Shown here one piece after another: positions 22,158 to 30,960 of a DNA stretch of 37,642 bases (positions are counted from its first letter, which is position 1; each line of letters opens with the position of its first letter). The notes below the pieces were generated by a model. The model was not told the origin of the DNA. It saw nothing but the letters and a program-made list of their open reading frames with translations, and did no database searches. The translations under genes were made by a program, and so were the position numbers. The DNA lies in NCBI GenBank assembly GCA_017451975.1, contig JAFTNI010000218.1:1-37642 (forward strand), read 5' to 3'. The stretch comes from Clostridia bacterium. Lineage in GTDB: Bacteria > Bacillota > Clostridia > Oscillospirales > CAG-272.

Positions 22158-24086
22158 ATGGATCTCAAAAATGCGATTAAGGGCAATTACCGAAGAGTCT
22201 TGCTTTTTCTTTTCGATATATTCTGCCTTTTTGCCATAAACGTTGCTTATTATATCGCTACCCGTCACTTCAATATGCAAGAGGGTATTGATATTCACGA
22301 GTTCAGATTATTCTTCTATAACGCGGCTGTGCTTTTCATTGCAAGCATAGTTTTCAGGGTTACCTGGGGCGTATATAATTACGTTTGGCGCTATACAAGC
22401 ACGGGCGCATACCTTCGCCTTGTGCTGGCAGATACCTGCGCGGGCATGGTTGCCGTTACGGTTTCTTATATAAGCGGCCGCCACATCGGTATATGGTTCT
22501 TCGTAACCATTGCTTCGCTCGGTTCACTTATGGCGCTTTCGGCGCGATTCGTTTACCGCTTGCTTTATAAGAGAAAATATAACCTTCGCGTTCAGTACGA
22601 GCAGCAGACAAACACAGCTATCGTAGGCGCGGGTCAGCTCGGTGCATACCTTGTAAACGACCTTCACTCCAACCCGCACTCTATGTACCGCCCCGTGCTT
22701 TTCTTCGATAACGACCCCTCGAAAATAGGCGGTAAGATTGCTAACCTCCACGTTTACGCAGAGGATAAGGCAGAGGTTGTACTCAGAAAATACGACATTT
22801 CCAACGTTATCATAGCCATAGTAGACAACGACATTGAAGAGCTTAAAAGAATTCATACATTCTATACGGGCCTTGGCTGCAAGGTAAAGCTTTACGATTC
22901 ACCCGTGCAGGACGAAACAGACGACGAAAGCCAGAAAACACACGTTATCCGTGAATTTGAAATTGAAGACTTGCTTTTCAGAAAGCCCCTTGCCATAAAC
23001 GGCCAGAGAGAATTCGATTTCTACTCTGAAAAAACCGTTCTCGTTACGGGCGGCGGCGGCTCTATAGGCAGCGAGCTTTGCCGTCAGATAGCAAAGTGCA
23101 AGCCCAAAAAGCTTATTATTCTCGATATATACGAAAATAACGCGTACGATATTCAGCAGGAGCTTATACGCAAATACGGCGATACGCTTGACCTCTCGGT
23201 TGAAATCGCCTCTGTGCGCGACAGAAAACGCCTTGAAGCAGTTTTCGCAAACTACCGCCCCAACCTCGTTTTCCACGCCGCGGCGCATAAGCACGTGCCC
23301 CTTATGGAGCACAGCGGCTGCGAAGCCATTAAAAATAACGTTCTCGGCACTTACAATACTGCCGATATGGCGGAGAAATACGGTGTTGAAAAATTTGTTC
23401 TTATTTCTACGGATAAGGCGGTTAACCCCACAAACGTAATGGGCGCTTCCAAGCGTATGTGCGAAATGGTTGTACAGTGCCGTACAGACAGCAAAACAAC
23501 GTTTGCGGCGGTTCGCTTCGGCAACGTGCTCGGTTCAAACGGAAGCGTTATCCCGCTTTTCAAACGCCAGATAGCGCAGGGAGGCCCGATAACGATAACC
23601 GACTTCAGAATTATCCGCTACTTTATGACAATTCCGGAAGCCAGCCAGCTTGTTATGCAGGCGGGCGCTATGGCGAAGCGCGGCGAGCTTTTCGTGCTTG
23701 ACATGGGCAAGCCGATAAAGATTTACGACCTCGCCGTTAACATGATAAGACTTTCGGGCTTCTTGCCTAACCGCGATATAGAAATCAAGGAAATAGGTCT
23801 TCGCCCCGGCGAAAAGCTTTACGAAGAGCTTCTTATCAAAACGGAAGAGCTTACGAAAACCGATAACAATATGATTTTCATTGAAAAGGATTCTCCGCTT
23901 ACGAGAGATGAGGTCGATGCAAAGATAGCCGTTCTTCAGGCGGCGGTTACGGCGGCAGAAAACGAGCTTGGCTCCGAAAAAGTAAAGGAAGCCATAAAGC
24001 AGGTTGTGCCCACCTTCCACGACCCCGAAGAGCTTAACGAAAAAGCTGCAAAGACAAAAGAAATGAAAGAAGCAAATAAGAAATAA
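22158..24086 (+). CDS. Membrane nucleotide-sugar 4,6-dehydratase (CapD/PglF/FlaA1 family)
   Basis: A 642-residue protein. The N-terminal 125 residues hold about four membrane helices. A first Rossmann domain follows with VGAGQLGAYLVN near residue 155, and then a catalytic SDR domain with VTGGGGSIGSEL near 295. The active-site stretch STDKAVNPTNVMGASKR has Met in place of the usual SDR Tyr, as in PglF-type UDP-GlcNAc 4,6-dehydratases. It would start a diamino- or deoxysugar pathway for surface polysaccharide or glycoprotein at the inner membrane. It stands alone between a promoter and a strong terminator, with a charged C-terminal tail of about 60 residues. Confidence 0.92.
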   Translation: MDLKNAIKGNYRRVLLFLFDIFCLFAINVAYYIATRHFNMQEGIDIHEFRLFFYNAAVLFIASIVFRVTWGVYNYVWRYTSTGAYLRLVLADTCAGMVAVTVSYISGRHIGIWFFVTIASLGSLMALSARFVYRLLYKRKYNLRVQYEQQTNTAIVGAGQLGAYLVNDLHSNPHSMYRPVLFFDNDPSKIGGKIANLHVYAEDKAEVVLRKYDISNVIIAIVDNDIEELKRIHTFYTGLGCKVKLYDSPVQDETDDESQKTHVIREFEIEDLLFRKPLAINGQREFDFYSEKTVLVTGGGGSIGSELCRQIAKCKPKKLIILDIYENNAYDIQQELIRKYGDTLDLSVEIASVRDRKRLEAVFANYRPNLVFHAAAHKHVPLMEHSGCEAIKNNVLGTYNTADMAEKYGVEKFVLISTDKAVNPTNVMGASKRMCEMVVQCRTDSKTTFAAVRFGNVLGSNGSVIPLFKRQIAQGGPITITDFRIIRYFMTIPEASQLVMQAGAMAKRGELFVLDMGKPIKIYDLAVNMIRLSGFLPNRDIEIKEIGLRPGEKLYEELLIKTEELTKTDNNMIFIEKDSPLTRDEVDAKIAVLQAAVTAAENELGSEKVKEAIKQVVPTFHDPEELNEKAAKTKEMKEANKK

Positions 24087-24126
24087 TTGAAAAACCGCTT
24101 GTGAAAACAAGCGGTTTTTCAAACTT
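24087..24126 (+). terminator. Rho-independent terminator of the capD-like gene
   Basis: A 16-bp perfect stem (24087-24102 with 24107-24122, AACCGCTTGT/ACAAGCGGTT) with loop GAAA, right after the stop codon. Confidence 0.92.
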
Positions 24127-24161
24127 TTTCCGGAAAGTGTGAAAAAATAATATGAAATCCC

Positions 24162-24190
24162 TCGACAAAATTATAAATATATGATATACT
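24162..24190 (+). promoter_or_regulatory. Promoter of the 151-residue unknown gene
   Basis: TCGACA (24162-24167), 17 bp, TATACT (24185-24190), about 30 nt before the start codon; RBS GAGAGG. Confidence 0.7.
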
Positions 24191-24220
24191 GTACTTACGA
24201 AATATGAGAGGTATAAAAAA

Positions 24221-24676
24221 ATGAATAAACTTAATATGTTGTTTTTAAATGAATATACAAACGTCGAAGAGCTTTGCAATGCAAAATTCGGCGTTGAGGG
24301 CGGCGGTGTTAATATGTATCTCGGCACTATGGTCTCCGCTTCCGAAACGAAAGAAAAAATAGGCAAATGGGAAGAAGATTACCACACGCTTTCCAAATGT
24401 ATGCATATCTATAACGTGCTTGCGCTCAGCGGCAATAAAACCCGCAAGCCCCAGTGCACGAAGCAGGATATTGCATGGCTTAAAAAGTTTGCACAGCGCT
24501 TTGAAAACCAAAAGGACTCGCTCACACGCCTTGAAAAGCGCGAGGCTTCCAAAGCTAAATTCGATGAAAAAATGGCGAAGGTTAAACCCGTGGCAAGAAA
24601 CCTTGCGATTGCTTGCGGTGTGGCTTTGGCTATAAACGCGCTCCTTGAAGCGAGAAAAGACTCTGAAGAAAAATAA
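24221..24676 (+). CDS. Unknown protein, paralogue of the convergent neighbour
   Basis: A 151-residue protein that I do not recognise. It is related to the product of 24713-25246: both start MNKxNxLFLxEY, and share an EDYHxLSKCxHI block (about residue 55) and PQCTKQDxAWxKKF or AQCTKQDxAWxKKF (about residue 78). The N-terminal 100 residues are helical and charged, followed by a basic linker and a single hydrophobic segment (about 125-145), with a short charged tail. This suggests a C-tail-anchored protein with a cytoplasmic helical domain. It has its own promoter and a shared terminator. Confidence 0.8.
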   Translation: MNKLNMLFLNEYTNVEELCNAKFGVEGGGVNMYLGTMVSASETKEKIGKWEEDYHTLSKCMHIYNVLALSGNKTRKPQCTKQDIAWLKKFAQRFENQKDSLTRLEKREASKAKFDEKMAKVKPVARNLAIACGVALAINALLEARKDSEEK

Positions 24677-24685
24677 AATGAACAA

Positions 24686-24709
24686 AAATGCCCGCTTTTG
24701 CGGGCATTT
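24686..24709. terminator. Bidirectional terminator between convergent paralogues
   Basis: A perfect 10-bp stem AAATGCCCGC/GCGGGCATTT (24686-24695 with 24700-24709) with loop TTTT. A tracts lie on the left and T-rich sequence on the right, so it can serve both strands. Confidence 0.85.
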
Positions 24710-24712
24710 GAA

Positions 24713-25246
24713 TTATTCTTCTTCCTGTTCTGCGGGTTCGGCCTTTTTCTTTTTTGCCTTCTTTTCTTTTTTCTTTTTGCCAGCTTTCACTTGCTCTTCT
24801 ATCTTTTTTTTGTTTTTGCTGTCTGCAACGGCGAGAAGAAGGATAACGAGCACAACAAAGCAGGTTGCGGCTTTTTCTATATAAGGCTCGAGCATTTTTT
24901 TCTTTTCTTCCGTAAGGCGGAGCTTTTCGTGGTATTTTTTCAGCTCGAGAATAGGGTCTTCACCCTTTTCAATGCGCTGGCGGAATTTCTTTATCCAGGC
25001 AAGGTCTTGCTTCGTGCACTGTGCTTTTTTGCTCATATCCTCGTTGCCGAGCAGACCTTCTATATGGAGGCATTTCGAAAGCGCATGGTAATCTTCAACC
25101 CATGCGTCCACGTTTTTTTTCGGGCCTTCGGAAAGCTCCATCTCCTTTACGTATTCCGCAACACCCTCGCTCATATCGAGGCTTTCACGGCACATATCGT
25201 CAAGCTTTTTATATTCATCTAAAAAAAGTAAGTTATTCTTATTCAT
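24713..25246 (-). CDS. Unknown protein, paralogue of the convergent neighbour, with Lys-rich tail
   Basis: A 177-residue protein, unrecognised, sharing an N-terminal domain of about 100 residues with the product of 24221-24676 (MNKNNLLFLDEY, EDYHALSKCLHI, AQCTKQDLAWIKKF). It has a hydrophobic segment at about 132-148 (CFVVLVILLLAVA) and then a Lys/Glu tail of about 30 residues, longer than in the paralogue. The likely topology is one C-terminal membrane anchor. RBS GAGAGGTG precedes the ATG. The two genes face each other and look like an inverted duplication, now well diverged. Confidence 0.8.
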   Translation of the reverse strand: MNKNNLLFLDEYKKLDDMCRESLDMSEGVAEYVKEMELSEGPKKNVDAWVEDYHALSKCLHIEGLLGNEDMSKKAQCTKQDLAWIKKFRQRIEKGEDPILELKKYHEKLRLTEEKKKMLEPYIEKAATCFVVLVILLLAVADSKNKKKIEEQVKAGKKKKEKKAKKKKAEPAEQEEE

Positions 25247-25357
25247 TTTTCGTTCACCTCTCGTGTATTACAAATATATTCTATCATATAGTTTTCAAAA
25301 AATCCACACTATTTTTATAATTTATATAAATTTTTAATAAAAAAGAGGGTGTATCTT

Positions 25358-26446
25358 ATGTTTGGGCTGAAAAGACCTTATATTATTTGCCATATGACAC
25401 AGTCGATAGACGGTAAGGTGACGGGCGAGTTTCTCGGTGCGCCTGAAAGCGCGGCCGCTACGGAGCTTTACTATGAAATAAACCGCGAATATAAGGCAGA
25501 CGCATTTGCCTGCGGCAGAGTGACTATGGAGGGCAGCTTCACGGGCGGTTATTACCCCGACCTTGCGGAATACAACGGAGCAGATGTGCCGAAGGGCGAT
25601 TTCGTTGCACCGTATAAAAATAAATTTTTCGCCGTTTCGTTTGACCGCCGCGGGCGGCTCGGCTGGCAAACGGCGGAAATTGAAGATGAAGACCCGGGCT
25701 ACGGCGGCGCGCACATAATAGAGGTGCTTTGCGAGGGGGCAGACGCCCGTTACCTTGCATATTTGCGCGAAACGGGCGTTTCCTATATTTTTGCGGGCAA
25801 GGATGAGATGGATTTGCCCACGGCGCTGGAAAAGCTTTATACGCTTTTCGGCATAGAGCGCCTGCTTCTAGAGGGCGGAAGTATTATAAACGGCGCGTTT
25901 TTGCGCGCTGGCGCGGTAGACGAGCTTAGCCTTGTGGTTGCTTCCGTTTTGGCGGCAGCGGGAGATAAACCGCTTTTTATGGGCAGCGAGCTTGCGGCTT
26001 TTGAGCTTTCGGGGGCGAAAACTCACGAAAACGGCGTGCTTTCGCTTAATTACGTAAGAAAAAAAACGGAGCGCGAAAAGGTTTTGGAGTTTGCCTGCAC
26101 TCTTCCGGGGGCTGTGACTGATATGCCCTTTGAGGACGATTTTGAAACGACTGTTTTCCGCCACGGCGAGGGCGGCAAGTGGTTTGGGCTTCTTATGCGC
26201 GTGGAAAAGAGCCGCCTTGGGCTTGAAGGCGAGGGAAAGGCAGACGTGCTCAACCTTAAATGCGACCCCGAGGAAAGCTTCATTGTGCGCGAAATGTACG
26301 GGGGCATAATTCCCGCATACCACATGAACAAGCGCCACTGGATAAGCGTTATACTCGAAAGCGGTGTGCCGCTTGATTTTACGGAAAGCCTTATTGAAAA
26401 GAGCTATGCCTTGACGGCGAAAAAAAGCAAAACTTTTTCAAAGTGA
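25358..26446 (+). CDS. Fusion of RibD C-terminal reductase-like domain and MmcQ/YjbR domain
   Basis: A 362-residue two-domain protein. Residues about 5-230 match the RibD_C/dihydrofolate-reductase-like fold (IICHMTQSIDGKVTGEF at the start, ADAFACGRVTMEG, IERLLLEGGSIINGAFLRAGAVDEL). Residues about 232-355 match the MmcQ/YjbR (DUF419) family (LPGAVTDMPFEDDFETTVF, KWFGLLMRVEKSRLGL, ADVLNLKCDP, GIIPAYHMNKRHWISV). The first domain suggests an NADPH-dependent reductase of unknown substrate; the second is often DNA-binding-like but poorly understood. The ATG at 25358 has AGAGGG about 8 nt before it. No sign of frameshift at the junction, so the fusion looks genuine. Confidence 0.88.
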   Translation: MFGLKRPYIICHMTQSIDGKVTGEFLGAPESAAATELYYEINREYKADAFACGRVTMEGSFTGGYYPDLAEYNGADVPKGDFVAPYKNKFFAVSFDRRGRLGWQTAEIEDEDPGYGGAHIIEVLCEGADARYLAYLRETGVSYIFAGKDEMDLPTALEKLYTLFGIERLLLEGGSIINGAFLRAGAVDELSLVVASVLAAAGDKPLFMGSELAAFELSGAKTHENGVLSLNYVRKKTEREKVLEFACTLPGAVTDMPFEDDFETTVFRHGEGGKWFGLLMRVEKSRLGLEGEGKADVLNLKCDPEESFIVREMYGGIIPAYHMNKRHWISVILESGVPLDFTESLIEKSYALTAKKSKTFSK

Positions 26447-26475
26447 TTTACAAAGCAAATATTTTGTGGTACAAT
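26447..26475 (+). promoter_or_regulatory. Promoter of the DUF1294 gene
   Basis: TTTACA (26447-26452), 17 bp, TACAAT (26470-26475). It overlaps the stop region of the preceding gene. Confidence 0.65.
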
Positions 26476-26508
26476 TAAGAAAACATTTTTATGAAAGGAT
26501 AAATGGCT

Positions 26509-26823
26509 ATGGCACAGTTTTTTGAAAATATTGTGGCTATGAAGCAGGAAATACTCCTCATGATCGTTATGCTTGCCATCGTGATCATGAGCCTTGTGGC
26601 GTTCATACTCTACGGCGTGGATAAAAACAAGGCACAGCGCGGTGCTTGGCGTATACCGGAAGCGGTGCTTCTCGGCTGGGGCTTCTTCGGCGGCGCTGTC
26701 GGCGCGCTTTGCGGTATGAAGGTTTTCCGCCACAAAACGAAGCATTGGTACTTCTGGGCAGTTAACATTCTCGGTCTTATTCTGCATATTGCTATAATAG
26801 TTGCAATATTCGTATTTCTTTAA
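26509..26823 (+). CDS. DUF1294 family membrane protein
   Basis: A 104-residue protein with three hydrophobic segments (about 12-36, 53-66, 82-104). The central motif DKNKAQRGAWRIPEAVLLGWGFFGGAVGALCGMKVFRHKTKHWYF is the DUF1294 signature, quoted here only by its parts WRIPEAVLL, GGAVGAL and FRHKTKH. Function is unknown. The second of two in-frame ATGs (26509) is preferred, because AAAGGA is 9 nt before it and only 3 nt before the first (26503). It has its own promoter and a strong terminator. Confidence 0.85.
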   Translation: MAQFFENIVAMKQEILLMIVMLAIVIMSLVAFILYGVDKNKAQRGAWRIPEAVLLGWGFFGGAVGALCGMKVFRHKTKHWYFWAVNILGLILHIAIIVAIFVFL

Positions 26824-26829
26824 AAAATA

Positions 26830-26867
26830 AAGGCAAAACGCTTTGGCGTTTTGCCTTGTTTTTTATT
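26830..26867 (+). terminator. Rho-independent terminator of the DUF1294 gene
   Basis: A 12-bp perfect stem AAGGCAAAACGC/GCGTTTTGCCTT (26830-26841 with 26846-26857), loop TTTG, then GTTTTTTATT. Confidence 0.92.
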
Positions 26868-26910
26868 ATATGGAAACCTGCGCCGCGCGGCAGTGCGCTT
26901 TCGCACACTT

Positions 26911-29238
26911 TTACTGTATCGTTATATGCAGTGTTTCGCCCTTTATTGTAGGGAAGAACATTATATTGCCGTCTACGCTGAATTCGATATTATCGAGCGC
27001 GGCGCGGTTTGCGCCCTTGAATTTGAGCGTGCATATACCGCCCACGGTGGACGTGACGTATATTTCCTTTATGCGCCTGTTTTCCCATTCGCAGTCGATT
27101 ATAAAGCCTCCGCGCGCGCAAAGCCCTTGGAAACGGCCGTTGCGCCAAGCGTCGGGGAGCGCGGGCAAAAGCTCTATAGCGCCCGAATTGCTTTGCAGAA
27201 GCATTTCGCAAACGCCCGCCGTAGCGCCGAAGTTGCCGTCTATCTGGAAGGGCGGGTGTGTGCTCCAAATGTTTGGCAAAACATTGTTCTTTATAAACGT
27301 GCTGTCAAGGCTATAGGCTCTATCCTCGTCGCCCGTGCGCGCCCAAAGGCAAAGCCTGTGCGCTACCGCCCAGCCCGTGGATTTATCGCCGCGCAAATTT
27401 AAGGTGTTCTTTGCGGCATCGAGCCAGTCGGGTGTTTTGCGGTTGATTTTCGTGCCCGGGTAGAGCGCCGAAAGCTGCGAAACGTGGCGGTGGTTGGGCT
27501 CGCCTATTTCACTGTAGTAGTTTTCCTCGCGGTATTCCTTTATGTAGCGCCCAACGCCTATTATAATGGGGTCGAGCAGGGGCAGTGTTTTTTCTATGTC
27601 TTTAAGCAATGGCTCGTCCTTTTCCGTAATATAGAGCGTTTTTGCCGCCAGAAGCGTTTTTTCAAAAACCTCGTATATCATCTGTTGGTCGAAGGAGCAA
27701 CCCTTGGTAACGTAATATTTGCCGTCCTTCAGCTGCTCGGGCGAGGCAGAAAAGCCCACGAGCATTTTGCCATCAACGTTTTCGAGTATTATCAGGAAGA
27801 AGCGGGAAATTTCGCGAAGGTAGGGGTAAGCCACCTCGCGCAGGTATTTTTTATTGCGCGTAAAATCGTAGTGCTGCCAGAAGAGCAGGGCTGTGAGCGC
27901 GCCCGTGCCCGGGCCGGAGTGTGTGTATGCGTGCGGAGTGCTTATGCTGTAGAGCGTGGCGTTTGTGCCTATTATCCAACCGCAAGCCCCCCTGCCGGGG
28001 AACCTTTCGGGGTAGTTTTGCAGCACGTATTTATCTGCATTTTTGCGCGCGAGAGGCATATAAGCCTCTGCGTAATCGTTGTAGACCTCGAAGCAATCGG
28101 CAAGGTTGGCAACGTGCGCGGGCCAATAGTTCATTTGTAAATTTATGTTGTGGTGGTAATCGCAGCCCCATGGGGAGCTATCGTATGCGCACCACGTGCC
28201 CTGAAGGTTGGCGGGGTAGCCGCCGCGGCGCGACGAGGCTATGAGCAAATATCTGCCATACTGAAAAATAAGCTCCTCAAGGTAGCGGCTTTCTTCGCCG
28301 CGCTTATAAAGCTCCAGAAGCTCGTTTGTGGGAATACCGCGGTATTTCCCGCCGAGCGAAAGGCGCACTCTGCCGAAAAGCGAGCTGTAATCTTTAATAT
28401 GGTCTACCTTCAGCGCGTCGTAGCCCTTGGCGCAGGCGGCGTTCAGTGTTTGAAGCACGTCGTCGCCCGGGGGCGGGAAGGGCGCAAGCTTTTTCTTGGC
28501 TTCGCTTTCGGAAAATACGCACTTTTCCATGTGGTAGTTCGTGCCGCAGGTGAAGAAGATTTCTGCGCTTTCCGCGTTTTTGAGCTTTATCGTGCCGTTT
28601 TCGTTGGTTATTTTACCGCCGTATGCCTTTACGCGTATTCTGCCCTCGTATTTTATATTGTAGTAATCTGAAACACCGCGCATTACTATATCCGTGTGAG
28701 TGGAAATGACCTCGCCGCTTCTGCCGCAGCCGTCGCCGTTTGCCACGCAATAATCGCCGCAGAAGGAAATAAGCGGGGAAAGCGAGAAGGAAAGCCTGCC
28801 GCCCTTGCCCGCCGTGAAGCGCATAGCCAGCACGTTATCGGGGTAGCTGAGGAAATATTCGCGCTCGTATTTCACGCCGCCGCATTCGTATGAAACCACG
28901 GAAACAGCAGAGTCGAGCGAAAGCGAGCGCCTGTATTTAATGGGCGATTTATGGCCGAATTCAAAAATAAGGTCGCCGAAAGAGCGTGTGCCGCCGCCCC
29001 CTTGCTTCCAGCTATTGCCGCGTATGGGTGGGTTTGCCACGCTGTTTTCTGTAATTTGTATGCGGTCTGTTTCCGTTCTGCCGAAAAGAGAAGCGCCGAA
29101 ATGGGAGTTGCCAAGCGGCAGCGACCATTTTTCCCAGCCCGCATCGGGCTTATCGTCTATACGCGCGCGGAAAAAATCGGCGTATTCGGGCGCGGGGTGT
29201 GTATACTCCAGATATAACGGTGTGTTCAAATTCATCAT
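26911..29238 (-). CDS. Intracellular GH95 alpha-L-fucosidase
   Basis: A 775-residue glycoside hydrolase of family 95, which removes fucose (mainly alpha-1,2) by inversion. Signatures are SLPLGNSHFGASLFG near residue 40, NLQGTW, HHNINLQMNYWPA, GFSASPEQL, HRHVSQLSALYPG and HPPFQIDGNFGATAG. By comparison with the Bifidobacterium AfcA enzyme, likely active-site residues are Asn364, Asn366, Glu501 and Asp667. No signal peptide is present, so imported fucosylated oligosaccharides would be cut in the cytoplasm. Some GH95 members act on other sugars such as L-galactose. The fucose could feed the BMC locus 5 kb away. The start is uncertain by one codon, since two ATGs adjoin AAGGA. Confidence 0.9.
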   Translation of the reverse strand: MMNLNTPLYLEYTHPAPEYADFFRARIDDKPDAGWEKWSLPLGNSHFGASLFGRTETDRIQITENSVANPPIRGNSWKQGGGGTRSFGDLIFEFGHKSPIKYRRSLSLDSAVSVVSYECGGVKYEREYFLSYPDNVLAMRFTAGKGGRLSFSLSPLISFCGDYCVANGDGCGRSGEVISTHTDIVMRGVSDYYNIKYEGRIRVKAYGGKITNENGTIKLKNAESAEIFFTCGTNYHMEKCVFSESEAKKKLAPFPPPGDDVLQTLNAACAKGYDALKVDHIKDYSSLFGRVRLSLGGKYRGIPTNELLELYKRGEESRYLEELIFQYGRYLLIASSRRGGYPANLQGTWCAYDSSPWGCDYHHNINLQMNYWPAHVANLADCFEVYNDYAEAYMPLARKNADKYVLQNYPERFPGRGACGWIIGTNATLYSISTPHAYTHSGPGTGALTALLFWQHYDFTRNKKYLREVAYPYLREISRFFLIILENVDGKMLVGFSASPEQLKDGKYYVTKGCSFDQQMIYEVFEKTLLAAKTLYITEKDEPLLKDIEKTLPLLDPIIIGVGRYIKEYREENYYSEIGEPNHRHVSQLSALYPGTKINRKTPDWLDAAKNTLNLRGDKSTGWAVAHRLCLWARTGDEDRAYSLDSTFIKNNVLPNIWSTHPPFQIDGNFGATAGVCEMLLQSNSGAIELLPALPDAWRNGRFQGLCARGGFIIDCEWENRRIKEIYVTSTVGGICTLKFKGANRAALDNIEFSVDGNIMFFPTIKGETLHITIQ

Positions 29239-29260
29239 TCCTTATATTTATATATATTAA

Positions 29261-29289
29261 AGTATACCATAAGATGGGAGCATTTTCAA
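29261..29289 (-). promoter_or_regulatory. Promoter of the GH95 gene
   Basis: Minus strand TTGAAA (29289-29284), 17 bp, TATACT (29266-29261), about 25 nt before the start codon. Confidence 0.7.
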
Positions 29290-29318
29290 CATTTTCACGT
29301 AAATTTATTACGTCGTAT

Positions 29319-30881
29319 TCACGCGGATTTTCTTTTGAAAATAGAGGCAAACCACGCTATATCCTCGCGCGAAAGCGCGCGGAAGATTATAAGAAAGTTT
29401 ACATAGAAAAGCAGCATTATGAAAATACCGCAAACGGTTTCCACGGCAAGGTGCGCAAAGGTAAATGGCAAAGCCTTCAAAAAAAGGTGCGTGGCGGCGC
29501 AAGCGCCTATTATGGAAAGAAGCGGGGAAACCACGGCACGGAAAACGGGGATTTTGACGTTCGTGACTGTTATAAGGCGCGAAAGGCTCAGCACGTCGTT
29601 CACAAGCTCCGTTATAAAAACGCAAACTATGTAGCCGCCTACACCCATTTTCGGCAAGAGAGTATAAACCAGGAAAACGCTTATGGCGGAATCTATAATA
29701 TTGTATTTCATAGATGCAAGCTGTTCGCCAAGCCCTTTCAGCATACCGTCTACGGTTGTATCGAGGTACATAAGCGGCACAAGCACGGCGAAAACGCCGA
29801 TATATTTGCCTGCGTCTGCGCTTTTGTAGACAAGCTCGCCGAGCGAGCCCGAAAACAGAACGAAAGCCCCCGCGCACGCCATGCCGAAAACAAGGCAAAG
29901 CGTTATAGCACGGCGCACGATGTATTTTATGTGCACCGTATCGCGCCTCCCGTACTTTGCCGCAAGCTCGGAAAGCTCGGGAATTATGAGCGAGGCAAAC
30001 GTGGCGGAAACGGCAGAGGGGAAAAGCACCAGCGGCAAAGCCATGCCGTGCACCGTGCCGTAGGAGGCAAGCGCATCTGCCGCGTTCTGCCCCGAACGGC
30101 GCAGGCCGTACGGTATGAGAATATGCTCCACGGTTACAAGGCCGCTGCGCAGGTAGGCACTCGCCGCTATCGGCACGGATATGTGAAGCATACGCGCCGT
30201 CAGCCCGCGCGGCACCGCCTCGCCCTCGCGCACGCGAAGGTGCTTGCGCTTATCGCGAAGGTAGAGGATAAGAAGGTATATAAACGAAAGCCCTTCCGAT
30301 ATGCTTGTGCCAAGCACGAGCGCAAGGCAGGAGCGCTCTACGCTTTCCGTGCCCAAGGCATGAAGAAACGCCACTGTAAAGCCGATTTTCACAAATTGCT
30401 CGAGAATGGAAACTGCGGCGCTTTTGGAAACGCGGCGCACGGCGTTGAAATAGCCGCCGAGTACGTTTGAAAGCGCTATAAACGGCAAGCTTACGGCAAG
30501 CGCACGAAGCGAAATCACTGTGCGCTCATCACCCAACAGGTGTACGCCTATTGGCTCTGCAAAGAAAAAGAGCGCGCACGCAGAAGCCGAGCCGAAAATT
30601 ATGCTGTAGCATACGCATTTTTTCATTGCGGCTATAGCGGCGCCTGCGTTGCCGTGCCCAAGCTCCTCGGAAACAAGGCGTGTTACTGCAAGATTTATGC
30701 CCGAGGTTGCCACCGTAACGGCGAAAACGTATGCGCTCATTATAAGCGAATAAACGCCTATACCCTGCGCGCCCACCGCGCCCGCGGCGTAGGCGTTGAA
30801 GGAAACGGAGATTATCCGCATGAATATGGAAACTCCGCCCAGAATAGCGGCGTTTGCTGCGAAGCGTTTTAATCTGTTCAT
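29319..30881 (-). CDS. SpoVB/MurJ-like polysaccharide flippase (MOP superfamily)
   Basis: A 520-residue integral membrane protein with about 14 hydrophobic segments. It opens with FAANAAILGGVSIFMRIISVSFNAY and contains GVYSLIMSAYVFAVTVATSGINLAVTRLVSEE and LVVFPSAVSATFASLIIPELSE-type stretches, cited by their parts GINLAVTRLVSEE and SATFASLIIPELSE, typical of Firmicutes SpoVB-type lipid-linked precursor transporters. It may move lipid II or another undecaprenyl-linked unit in growth or sporulation. RBS AAAAGGGAGAG is good. I see no clear terminator between it and the GH95 promoter. Confidence 0.9.
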   Translation of the reverse strand: MNRLKRFAANAAILGGVSIFMRIISVSFNAYAAGAVGAQGIGVYSLIMSAYVFAVTVATSGINLAVTRLVSEELGHGNAGAAIAAMKKCVCYSIIFGSASACALFFFAEPIGVHLLGDERTVISLRALAVSLPFIALSNVLGGYFNAVRRVSKSAAVSILEQFVKIGFTVAFLHALGTESVERSCLALVLGTSISEGLSFIYLLILYLRDKRKHLRVREGEAVPRGLTARMLHISVPIAASAYLRSGLVTVEHILIPYGLRRSGQNAADALASYGTVHGMALPLVLFPSAVSATFASLIIPELSELAAKYGRRDTVHIKYIVRRAITLCLVFGMACAGAFVLFSGSLGELVYKSADAGKYIGVFAVLVPLMYLDTTVDGMLKGLGEQLASMKYNIIDSAISVFLVYTLLPKMGVGGYIVCVFITELVNDVLSLSRLITVTNVKIPVFRAVVSPLLSIIGACAATHLFLKALPFTFAHLAVETVCGIFIMLLFYVNFLIIFRALSREDIAWFASIFKRKSA

Positions 30882-30960
30882 TTTTCTCTCCCTTTTGTTT
30901 TTGTAAAAATATATTAAAGAATGGGGAGAAAAATGCCTTTTTGCGGCGCGGCGGGCAAAT

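Noticed and set aside
29199..30470. 423-codon plus-strand frame
   Set aside because: Antisense to the SpoVB-like flippase; very basic and without recognisable motifs.
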